Shown here one piece after another: positions 1 to 5,128 of a DNA stretch of 7,139 nt. The notes below the pieces were generated by a model. That model was not told the origin of the DNA. It did not search any database and was given only the letters and a program-made list of their open reading frames with translations. Each line of letters opens with the position of its first letter. The stretch's first letter is position 1. The position numbers and the translations under genes were made by a program. Location of the stretch: NCBI GenBank assembly GCA_029938745.1, contig JAOZUJ010000050.1, positions 1 to 7,139 of the forward strand. Reading direction: 5' to 3'. Source of the stretch: Candidatus Moraniibacteriota bacterium. GTDB lineage: Bacteria > Patescibacteriota > Minisyncoccia > Moranbacterales > GCA-2747515.

Positions 1-242
1 ATCCACCCAGCATTATATGATTTTGCCTTTTGGATGAGTGCATCAATTTTTTTCTCGTCAATATCACACGCTCGTGGAATATATGCATACGCACCTACAA
101 ACGATAATTTGTGCATGATACAATGCACATCAAAAATATTTATCACATCTTTTCTCTCTGCACGCAATAATTCCGCCCATTCATGTGACTGCAATAGTCC
201 ACCTTCTGGCTGTTTTATATATTTTGTATTTTTTGTATTCAT
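1..242 (-). CDS. FemAB/FemX-like peptidoglycan bridge aminoacyltransferase, N-terminal part
   Basis: This is the first 80 codons of a gene that continues beyond the left edge; the frame is open from ATG at 242 to base 1. The family transfers amino acids from aminoacyl-tRNA to lipid II to build the peptidoglycan cross-bridge, in the cytoplasm at the membrane. Support is the N-terminal pattern typical of the family: LLQSHEWAE at residues 16-24 (compare the usual 'FLQS.eWg.fq' opening), then the core strand reading YAYIPRA at residues 52-58 (compare 'y.YiPRGP'), then a helix with the spacing of the first GNAT-like fold. It starts 7 bases after the stop of the AI-2E gene, so the two may share a transcript. 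There is no Shine-Dalgarno, but a perfect TATAAT sits 6 bases before the ATG. The catalytic half is not visible, so the donor amino acid and activity cannot be judged. Family call is fairly firm; exact substrate is unknown. Confidence 0.78.
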   Translation of the reverse strand, partial: MNTKNTKYIKQPEGGLLQSHEWAELLRAERKDVINIFDVHCIMHKLSFVGAYAYIPRACDIDEKKIDALIQKAKSYNAGW

Positions 243-248
243 ATTTTT

Positions 249-254
249 ATTATA
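249..254 (-). promoter_or_regulatory. Possible -10 box (TATAAT) for a leaderless FemX-like transcript
   Basis: On the minus strand a perfect TATAAT overlaps the stop codon of the AI-2E gene and ends 6 bases before the FemX-like ATG. Transcription starting about 7 bases downstream would begin at the start codon itself. No recognisable -35 lies at 16-18 bases upstream, and TATAAT is easy to meet by chance in AT-rich DNA. The call rests mainly on the same 6-base spacing recurring at three other genes here. Confidence 0.35.
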
Positions 255-1257
255 GCAGACTCTGTGATCTTTTTTTGTCCATCATGTCTTTTACAAAAAG
301 CCCAATTGCACCAGCAATCGGCACCGCAAGGAAAATTCCAACAATCCCAGCAATTTTGCCACCAATGAGTAATGCCAAAATAATAAGCACAGGATTGAGC
401 CCAACTGCCTTGTTCATGATCTTTGGAATAAGAAAATGATTTTCTATCATATTGATCACAAAATATGCAATCGCAACCATAGCGCCTACCATTGGATCAA
501 CCATGAGTCCAAAAAGAATTGCTGGAACTGACGCCATAATTGGTCCAAAATACGGAATAATTTCTAGTAATCCGCCAATCAATGCTAATACTGGTGCATA
601 CGGAACACCCAAAACTGTTAGTGCTAAATAATACAACACACCAACAAATACCATTGTAACTGCTTGTCCTACCATCCATCGTCCAAAATTTTCTTGAATA
701 CGATCGATCAATGAGGCAATATATGATTTATATTGCTTTGGTGTGGTGATGAGTAATGCATTTTTGAGTCCATCTTTTTGTAATGACATATAAAATGACA
801 TTGAGATCACAGCTACGATAGAGATAATTGTACTAAATAATCCAACTGTTGTAGAAAATGGATTATTGATCAATGCTACAAATTTTTGTCCTACATCACC
901 AAAGGATATTTCTTGTGGCACAACCATTGTGTCTGGAACAAATTGTTCAATAAAATGTGGCAAGTCCCTGCCCAATTGATCAAATTGATCTGACAATAAT
1001 GGCACAATAACTGCAATGAGTAACCCCAGAGCACTAAAAAATAAAATATATACACCACTGACAGAAAGTCCTCGTTTTGATTTCAGTAATTTTTGTGTTC
1101 GCCCAATAATCGGATTGAGTGCTGCGGTAATGATAATTGCAATCAAAAAGAGCCAAATCACATCACGAATCACATACAAAAACCACAGCGCCAACAGCGC
1201 TATGATAACACGAAAAATAATTGTTGTAGATGTGTCAATTACTTGATTCATAACCAT
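250..1257 (-). CDS. AI-2E family transporter (PerM/TqsA/YdiK-like permease)
   Basis: A 335-residue polytopic inner-membrane protein of the AI-2E exporter family. E. coli TqsA is linked to autoinducer-2 export, but other members move other substrates (some act in Na+/H+ antiport), so the substrate is not predictable. Hydrophobic segments lie at about residues 13-30, 33-50, 68-88, 139-157, 197-216, 219-250, 255-272 and 288-320. The extracytoplasmic loop of about residues 89-135 is the usual variable region. Two family signatures are clear: GGLLEIIPYFGP at 228-239, and the stretch 272-289 with ENHFLIPKIMNKAVGLNP. Length is normal for the family. The start could be ATG 1257 or the in-frame ATG 1251; only the latter has any purine-rich GATGAG upstream, whereas a TATTAT box 6 bases before ATG 1257 favours that one if the mRNA is leaderless. 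A FemX-like gene follows after 7 bases. Confidence 0.93.
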   Translation of the reverse strand: MVMNQVIDTSTTIIFRVIIALLALWFLYVIRDVIWLFLIAIIITAALNPIIGRTQKLLKSKRGLSVSGVYILFFSALGLLIAVIVPLLSDQFDQLGRDLPHFIEQFVPDTMVVPQEISFGDVGQKFVALINNPFSTTVGLFSTIISIVAVISMSFYMSLQKDGLKNALLITTPKQYKSYIASLIDRIQENFGRWMVGQAVTMVFVGVLYYLALTVLGVPYAPVLALIGGLLEIIPYFGPIMASVPAILFGLMVDPMVGAMVAIAYFVINMIENHFLIPKIMNKAVGLNPVLIILALLIGGKIAGIVGIFLAVPIAGAIGLFVKDMMDKKRSQSLL

Positions 1258-1263
1258 CTCATC

Positions 1264-1269
1264 ATAATA
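1264..1269 (-). promoter_or_regulatory. Possible -10 box (TATTAT) close to the AI-2E start
   Basis: TATTAT (5 of 6 to TATAAT) ends 6 bases before ATG 1257 on the minus strand, the same geometry as the boxes at the FemX-like, beta-helix and lysozyme-like genes. There is no convincing -35 at the right distance. A competing promoter is listed slightly upstream. Confidence 0.3.
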
Positions 1270-1283
1270 TAAAAGTTCACTCT

Positions 1284-1312
1284 ACAATAGCACAAAACAC
1301 GTATTAAAACAA
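1284..1312 (-). promoter_or_regulatory. Alternative promoter for the AI-2E/FemX-like pair
   Basis: On the minus strand TTGTTT (1312-1307) is followed after 17 bases by TATTGT (1289-1284). Matches are 3 of 6 and 4 of 6 to consensus. This would give a 5' leader of about 20 bases before ATG 1257. It is weak, and overlaps the tail of the possible hairpin after the M16 gene. Confidence 0.25.
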
Positions 1313-1330
1313 GATAACAAAGGCTGTTAT
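1306..1330 (-). terminator. Weak hairpin after the M16 peptidase gene
   Basis: Reading the minus strand, ATAACA (1330-1325) and TGTTAT (1319-1314) pair across a 5-base loop, followed by CTTGTTTT. The stem is only 6 bp with one G-C pair, so it would be a poor intrinsic terminator. It lies 14 bases past the M16 stop. M16 and AI-2E may therefore be partly co-transcribed. Confidence 0.22.
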
Positions 1331-1344
1331 TAAACTTACTACCG

Positions 1345-2619
1345 TTAGAATTTTAGCATATTTTTAATTGCTTTTTCGTTTTTCTTTTGTGGTCCAATGA
1401 TCGCACAATTAAGATTTTCTCGAACAAAAATTTCTTTTGCAACACGCTGAATGTCTCCACGTGTTACTTTGTGAATTCTTTTGAGTGACTCTGTCGGTAC
1501 GATAATATCACCTCGTACAGCTTCCTGCTCTGCAAAATTACTGGCAACTGTATCTGATGTTTCCATACTGAATGCAAGCCGTCCTTCAAAACCACTCCGA
1601 GCACGATCAAATTCTTCTTTTGTTGCACCATTTGTTGCAATTTTTTTCATTTCTTTCAAAATAATCTGCAATGTCTGTACAAGGTTTTCATGTTCTACGC
1701 CCGCTTTTGCAGCAAAAAATCCTGTTTCTGGATAAAAATCGACAATTGCTTGCACGCTATATGCTAAACCTCTTTTTTCACGTACCTCTTCCCACAAACG
1801 ACTGCTCATGCCACCACCCAAAATATTAGCTAACATCGATAATACATATCGGTCCTTGTGATTAAAGCCACCTGTGTGTACACCTACCATAAAATGTGTT
1901 TGATCTGTTTTTTTGTCTTTAATCTTCAATGCTGCACATTCCTGCATACCCACATATATTTCATATGCTGGTTTATCACCCGCACGCATCTGTCCAAAAT
2001 CTTCTCTAATTTTTTTCAAAACTTTTCCTTGTGGAAAATTTCCTGCAACACACACAACAGTATTTTGTGCTGTATAGCATCGCTCAAGATATGTAATAAA
2101 ATCCTTACGTACAAAACCTGTCACATTTTTCTTTGTTCCAATAATTTCTCGTCCGAGCGGATGATCTTTTCCATAAAGCAATGTCTCAAAAATATCATAT
2201 ACCAATCGTGACGGCATATCTTCATACATATTAATCTCCTGCACGATTGTACCTGATTCTTTTTTAATTTCTGCACTTTTAAAGGTTGAATTGACAAAAA
2301 GATCATTCAATACATCCATTGCATCAATGATCTTACCTGATGGTACTTTTGTATAATATCCTGTACGATCTTTTCCTGTATATGCATTATGCTGTGAACC
2401 AAGTGCATCCAATTCTTTAGTAATATTCATTGTCTTGGGACGTTTTTTGGTTCCCTTAAAGAACATGTGTTCTAAGAAATGTGCAAGACCATTTTCATGC
2501 TTATCTTCAAATCGTGATCCTGTTCCCACACAAATAAGTGCTGTTGCTGTGGTTACTTCTTTCATCGGAACAAGCACAACACGCAATCCATTTTTTAATG
2601 TATATTTTTTATAATCCAT
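1345..2619 (-). CDS. M16B family zinc metallopeptidase (insulinase/MPP-like)
   Basis: A 424-residue, single-unit M16 peptidase of the mitochondrial-processing-peptidase / B. subtilis MlpA (YmxG) type. The inverted zinc motif HxxEH is intact at residues 47-51 (HFLEH), with the distal zinc ligand E128 in the QEI context, about 76 residues on as expected. The N-terminal half covers about residues 1-205. The C-terminal inactive-type half holds the conserved glycine-rich segment and substrate-binding Arg/Tyr region at 268-289 (GGGMSSRLW followed by EKRGLAYSV). Length is normal for the M16B subfamily. There is no signal peptide or membrane segment, so it is probably cytoplasmic, cutting small unfolded peptides or precursors. 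The start begins directly with the family-typical 'YkkytLkNGLrv' strand. No inactive M16 partner lies beside it, so it may be a homodimer. Confidence 0.96.
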   Translation of the reverse strand: MDYKKYTLKNGLRVVLVPMKEVTTATALICVGTGSRFEDKHENGLAHFLEHMFFKGTKKRPKTMNITKELDALGSQHNAYTGKDRTGYYTKVPSGKIIDAMDVLNDLFVNSTFKSAEIKKESGTIVQEINMYEDMPSRLVYDIFETLLYGKDHPLGREIIGTKKNVTGFVRKDFITYLERCYTAQNTVVCVAGNFPQGKVLKKIREDFGQMRAGDKPAYEIYVGMQECAALKIKDKKTDQTHFMVGVHTGGFNHKDRYVLSMLANILGGGMSSRLWEEVREKRGLAYSVQAIVDFYPETGFFAAKAGVEHENLVQTLQIILKEMKKIATNGATKEEFDRARSGFEGRLAFSMETSDTVASNFAEQEAVRGDIIVPTESLKRIHKVTRGDIQRVAKEIFVRENLNCAIIGPQKKNEKAIKNMLKF

Positions 2620-2649
2620 AACTTCAAAAATTTTAATAACAATAATAAC

Positions 2650-2678
2650 ATTTTCGCTTATTTATCTCACAAAGTCAA
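2650..2678 (-). promoter_or_regulatory. Promoter for the M16 peptidase gene
   Basis: On the minus strand TTGACT (2678-2673, 5 of 6) is followed after 17 bases by GAAAAT (2655-2650, 4 of 6). The predicted transcript would have a leader of about 24 bases before ATG 2619 with no clear Shine-Dalgarno. A second -10-like TAAAAT lies at 2635-2630 without a -35. It is back-to-back with the lipoprotein promoter, whose -35 is 35 bases away. Confidence 0.5.
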
Positions 2679-2712
2679 TAACAAAAAAACTGTAATTTAT
2701 GTCATCCCTTGC

Positions 2713-2740
2713 TTGACAAATACTGTATATATGCTATCGT
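2713..2740 (+). promoter_or_regulatory. Strong extended -10 promoter for the lipoprotein gene
   Basis: A perfect TTGACA (2713-2718) and a TATCGT -10 (2735-2740) are 16 bases apart, with a TGC extended -10 element directly upstream (2732-2734). This is the best sigma-70-type promoter in the window. Transcription would start near 2747, giving a leader of about 49 bases. Confidence 0.7.
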
Positions 2741-2764
2741 CACGATAAATCAGTTCTTAATAAA

Positions 2765-2797
2765 ATGACGACACTACCTAAAGGAGGATTACGTCAT
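2765..2797 (+). promoter_or_regulatory. Shine-Dalgarno of the lipoprotein gene inside a small inverted repeat
   Basis: AAAGGAGG (2780-2787) is a full Shine-Dalgarno 8 bases before ATG 2796 and decides that start. It is flanked by ATGACG (2765-2770) and CGTCAT (2792-2797), a perfect 6-bp inverted repeat whose right arm includes the first two bases of the start codon. If it folds, the start would be partly paired while the Shine-Dalgarno sits in a 21-base loop. The Shine-Dalgarno is certain; the regulatory role of the repeat is speculative. Confidence 0.6.
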
Positions 2798-3218
2798 GAC
2801 CAAATGGATAAATTTGTTTTTTGTTGGCTTGCTCGGTATTATTCTGACAGCATGTTGCTGTCCGGAGTCTACCTATGTCTCAGCAGCACAACCACAGCCA
2901 CCAGCACAGTTTGCTGTAGTGAATGATTGCGGAGAATCCTTTCCTGCGTTCGATTGGCTCGACGGCAATACGCTTGCCTATGAGATCATAGACAAGCGTT
3001 GCGACAAGCAAGGGTTTAAGGTTAAAGTACTGGAGCACCAAGATGGCTTCATGATGCATCTCAATTGCGTCCGTAACCTACCCAGCTCAAGTGCTGCATA
3101 TGACTGGTTACGTCAAAACGGGTACAACTTTTATTCATACAAAGTTGAAAACAGCCCCGATGATGATGTCGCTAGAAGATACAAAGCAATAGATAGAGGC
3201 ATATTGTTGCGCCGTTAG
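2796..3218 (+). CDS. Small secreted lipoprotein of unknown function
   Basis: A 140-residue protein that I do not recognise. Residues 1-19 form a lipoprotein signal peptide: K3, a hydrophobic core at 5-17, and lipobox LTAC at 17-20, so the mature form would start at lipid-modified C20 and be anchored outside the cytoplasmic membrane. A triple cysteine (20-22) is followed by a proline/alanine-rich linker to about residue 38. The folded part (39-140) is mixed alpha/beta in appearance, with C45, C69 and C91 available for a disulfide, a DWLDGN stretch near 53-58, and an acidic/basic tail ending RR. G+C is about 49% by hand count over 2821-3000 against about 36% in the next gene, and it has a strong promoter, perfect Shine-Dalgarno and strong terminator, unlike any neighbour. 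The gene stands alone as a single-gene unit. The coding call is well supported; function is unknown. Confidence 0.8.
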   Translation: MTKWINLFFVGLLGIILTACCCPESTYVSAAQPQPPAQFAVVNDCGESFPAFDWLDGNTLAYEIIDKRCDKQGFKVKVLEHQDGFMMHLNCVRNLPSSSAAYDWLRQNGYNFYSYKVENSPDDDVARRYKAIDRGILLRR

Positions 3219-3227
3219 TTGAACGGC
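3211..3227 (+). other. Short hairpin spanning the lipoprotein stop codon
   Basis: GCCGTT (3211-3216) and AACGGC (3222-3227) are perfect inverted repeats with a 5-base loop, and the TAG stop (3216-3218) lies at the stem-loop junction. No T run follows, so it is not a terminator by itself. It may add 3'-end stability ahead of the terminator downstream. Confidence 0.4.
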
Positions 3228-3249
3228 TAAACCACAGACCATTTCCATT

Positions 3250-3289
3250 ACTGGACAATTTTTATATTATAAGAATTGTCCAGTTTTTT
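3250..3289 (+). terminator. Strong intrinsic terminator of the lipoprotein gene
   Basis: An 11-bp perfect stem, ACTGGACAATT (3250-3260) with AATTGTCCAGT (3274-3284), continues inward through a T-G pair and four A-T pairs to a 3-base loop, and is followed by a run of six T (3284-3289). No T run flanks the other side, so it works in the plus direction only. It separates the lipoprotein gene from the beta-helix gene. Confidence 0.88.
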
Positions 3290-3309
3290 ATATTTTAAAA
3301 AATACTTAA

Positions 3310-3338
3310 TCGACAATATTGTAAAAAAGTTTTATACT
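3310..3338 (+). promoter_or_regulatory. Promoter of the beta-helix gene, placed for a leaderless mRNA
   Basis: TCGACA (3310-3315, 5 of 6 to consensus) and TATACT (3333-3338, 5 of 6) are exactly 17 bases apart. The -10 ends 6 bases before ATG 3345, so the expected start of transcription falls on or next to the start codon. No Shine-Dalgarno exists upstream of that ATG. Confidence 0.6.
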
Positions 3339-3344
3339 CATACT

Positions 3345-4415
3345 ATGTTTTGGCTTATATTTCGTACAACTTTATATATAGCACTATTTGCACTCATCTG
3401 GTATGGTGGTCAGTTTTATGTTCAAACAGAACTTACTGCAGACTTACAAGAATTTTCACCTCACGTCATATTTGTTGATGAAAAAATTCTTGAAAATGAG
3501 ACTGCTTCAAAAATGCAAAGTGGCTCACTTACCTATCCTTTTTCACATATAGAAACAGCTCTCTTGGCTGCAACTGAACGAAATATTTCAACGATCATCA
3601 TTGCACCTGGCACATACAATGAACTACTTACACTCCCTGACAATATCACACTTTATGGTTCTGGTAATGATGTGATTATTTCACAAGAAACTGTACCACA
3701 AATAAATACACTAACAACAGGCAATAACGCAAAGCTGATCAATTTAACAATATCTGGTGGCAATAACACTGTTTTCATTCCCTATAATACTTCTGCAGCA
3801 TTTTTGAATACAATTATATCTCATGCCAATGATTTTGGTGTAAAAATGGGAAAAAAGAAACGACCGGAAACACTTCCTGGTGAAAAAGCTGACGTTGTAT
3901 ACGAAATATTTGATAAAACAGATGATGAAATTGCCAACATGCCACTTGTACGATTTAGCAATGTCACAATCACAAAAAACGACAACCAAGGAATGTATTT
4001 ACGTGATGGTCGTGTAGAAATTGTCAATTCTAAAGTCATAGAAAATGGTGAGGAAGGCATCGATCTCCACCCGCATATGCATACAACAATTATAAATACT
4101 ATTGCATCACGTAACGGAGAAAGTGGTCTAGAAACAGAAGTATATGATAATATTCTCACAATTGAAAATTCCACATTCAATAACAATATAAAAAATGGCG
4201 TTGCTTTCCTCACGTCCATGGGCATTGGTGACATCACGCTTATTAATAATATTGTCACGAACAATGCCAAATTTGGCATGCGTTGTGCTGTACATAAAAA
4301 TAGACCCAAAAAACCACGACCATTTTTCCAATCAGTTATATCATGGAAGGATGGTAATAATTCTTTTGAAAACAATTTCAAAAGAAATATCGCAAGCGAA
4401 TGTTATACATTTTGA
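3345..4415 (+). CDS. Membrane-anchored right-handed parallel beta-helix protein
   Basis: A 356-residue protein with one N-terminal hydrophobic segment (about residues 3-22) that should anchor or export it, followed by a right-handed beta-helix of the pectate-lyase-like / DUF1565 kind. The opening module is characteristic: a 'G.l..PF..I..AL' strand-helix at about 60-75, then IIIAPGTYNE at 84-93, LTLPDNITLYGSG at 95-107, and successive N-rich rungs to about residue 313. A charged insertion (about 168-200, with KMGKKKR and an acidic stretch) interrupts the rungs. Such folds bind or cut polysaccharides, but I see no confident catalytic set, so enzyme activity is not claimed. I chose ATG 3345 over the in-frame TTG at 3276, because that TTG lies within the upstream terminator stem while ATG 3345 sits just after a good promoter. 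It stops with TGA before a bidirectional terminator. Confidence 0.85.
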   Translation: MFWLIFRTTLYIALFALIWYGGQFYVQTELTADLQEFSPHVIFVDEKILENETASKMQSGSLTYPFSHIETALLAATERNISTIIIAPGTYNELLTLPDNITLYGSGNDVIISQETVPQINTLTTGNNAKLINLTISGGNNTVFIPYNTSAAFLNTIISHANDFGVKMGKKKRPETLPGEKADVVYEIFDKTDDEIANMPLVRFSNVTITKNDNQGMYLRDGRVEIVNSKVIENGEEGIDLHPHMHTTIINTIASRNGESGLETEVYDNILTIENSTFNNNIKNGVAFLTSMGIGDITLINNIVTNNAKFGMRCAVHKNRPKKPRPFFQSVISWKDGNNSFENNFKRNIASECYTF

Positions 4416-4420
4416 TCTAT

Positions 4421-4470
4421 AAAAAATAAAATCCAATCTCGTGCACGGCACCAGATTGGATTTTTATTTT
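4421..4470. terminator. Bidirectional intrinsic terminator between convergent genes
   Basis: AAATCCAATCT (4429-4439) pairs with AGATTGGATTT (4453-4463); after a C-C mismatch an inner stem GTGC/GCAC (4441-4444 and 4448-4451) closes a 3-base ACG loop. An A-rich left flank (4421-4431) and T-rich right flank (4461-4470) provide a U tract for transcripts from either side. It lies 5 bases past the beta-helix stop and 11 bases past the lysozyme-like stop, so it serves both. Confidence 0.92.
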
Positions 4471-4481
4471 ATTGATATATT

Positions 4482-5093
4482 TTAATTCATCATCTCTTGA
4501 TAATATATATCAACATCTTGTATCCACTTTTGTGATCCAATCCTTGCCTGTCCATTACAACTTCCACACTTCCATACAATCATTTTACTTGGTGTATCAT
4601 GTCCTTTTCTTATTAAATCCTTAATTCTTAAAGACACCACCGTTACTGCCTCCTCAGGAGAATCAAAACACGTATGTCCACCACTGCCCATACGTTCACG
4701 TTTTTGTCGAAATCCCCAATAATTATAACATTCCTCTCCATTTAGTTTTGGTGTATGTGTTCCCCATCCACTTTCTTTTTTTGCAATTGCCACAAGAAAT
4801 GCTGCAACGTCTCTATTTTCCCGCGCAATATATGGAGCCATCTCTACCATAGGATATCCATCCAACATTTCATTTACATCTACAAGAATCGTCGGGTTTG
4901 GTTGATTAAACAATTCCCTCTTTGCATTAAGTAAATCCAAATCATGATTCATTGCACTGACTATCAACACGATTGTTATAACAAAAATATTAAAAATCAA
5001 TGCAAAAAACAATAATGGATGGTGATGTGCATAATTGCTAATTATTTTTTTCTTTGTTTTATGATAAAATATTTTATGTTTTTTGTGTATCAT
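4482..5093 (-). CDS. Membrane-anchored lysozyme/glucosaminidase-like protein
   Basis: A 203-residue protein: a basic, Lys/His-rich N-terminus (1-26), one membrane segment at about 27-48, a linker, and an extracytoplasmic lysozyme-like domain (about 85-202). The domain shows an active-site-like pattern: AIAKKESGWG at 102-111, with E107 the likely catalytic glutamate, then CYNYWGF at 122-128, as in peptidoglycan-cleaving glucosaminidase/lytic-transglycosylase folds ('aiaa.ESgwG....... NyfGi'). A GSGGHTCFDSPEEAV segment (136-150) matches the usual 'f.syeeAv' element after the active site. Cysteines 122, 142, 176 and 179 could form disulfides. Its probable job is to cut or remodel cell-wall glycan from the membrane surface. 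It follows uvrB by 28 bases and may also have its own promoter. Fold assignment is good; exact bond specificity is unknown. Confidence 0.78.
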   Translation of the reverse strand: MIHKKHKIFYHKTKKKIISNYAHHHPLLFFALIFNIFVITIVLIVSAMNHDLDLLNAKRELFNQPNPTILVDVNEMLDGYPMVEMAPYIARENRDVAAFLVAIAKKESGWGTHTPKLNGEECYNYWGFRQKRERMGSGGHTCFDSPEEAVTVVSLRIKDLIRKGHDTPSKMIVWKCGSCNGQARIGSQKWIQDVDIYYQEMMN

Positions 5094-5099
5094 ATATAA

Positions 5100-5128
5100 A
5101 ATATATACTATATTTTTTGTTTTTACAA
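5100..5128 (-). promoter_or_regulatory. Possible promoter of the lysozyme-like gene, leaderless geometry
   Basis: On the minus strand TTGTAA (5128-5123, 4 of 6) and TATATT (5105-5100, 5 of 6) are 17 bases apart, and the -10 ends 6 bases before ATG 5093. The -35 overlaps the uvrB stop codon. The gap is nearly pure A/T, so chance matches are likely; read-through from uvrB is the alternative source of expression. No Shine-Dalgarno precedes this ATG. Confidence 0.4.

Noticed and set aside
34..439. Two short plus-strand frames at the left end.
   Set aside because: They overlap the FemX-like N-terminus and the AI-2E C-terminus on the other strand, both of which have recognisable family motifs.
1858..2211. 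A plus-strand open frame opposite the M16 gene.
   Set aside because: It is rich in Cys, Phe and His as antisense frames of AT-rich genes often are, and lies wholly inside a certain peptidase gene.
2796..3218. Bacteriocin-release (lysis) lipoprotein or toxin.
   Set aside because: Lysis lipoproteins are far shorter, about 45-50 residues, and no toxin, immunity or antitoxin partner lies next to it.
3821..4381. A 186-codon open frame on the minus strand opposite the beta-helix gene.
   Set aside because: It is antisense to a clear beta-helix gene, shows no recognisable domain, and has no promoter or ribosome site; its length follows from the composition of the real gene.
4413..4415. Possible TGA recoding (glycine), as in Gracilibacteria and Absconditabacteria.
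   Set aside because: Reading through this TGA would run straight through the terminator hairpin into the convergent gene, and no gene here contains an in-frame TGA. The standard bacterial code fits.
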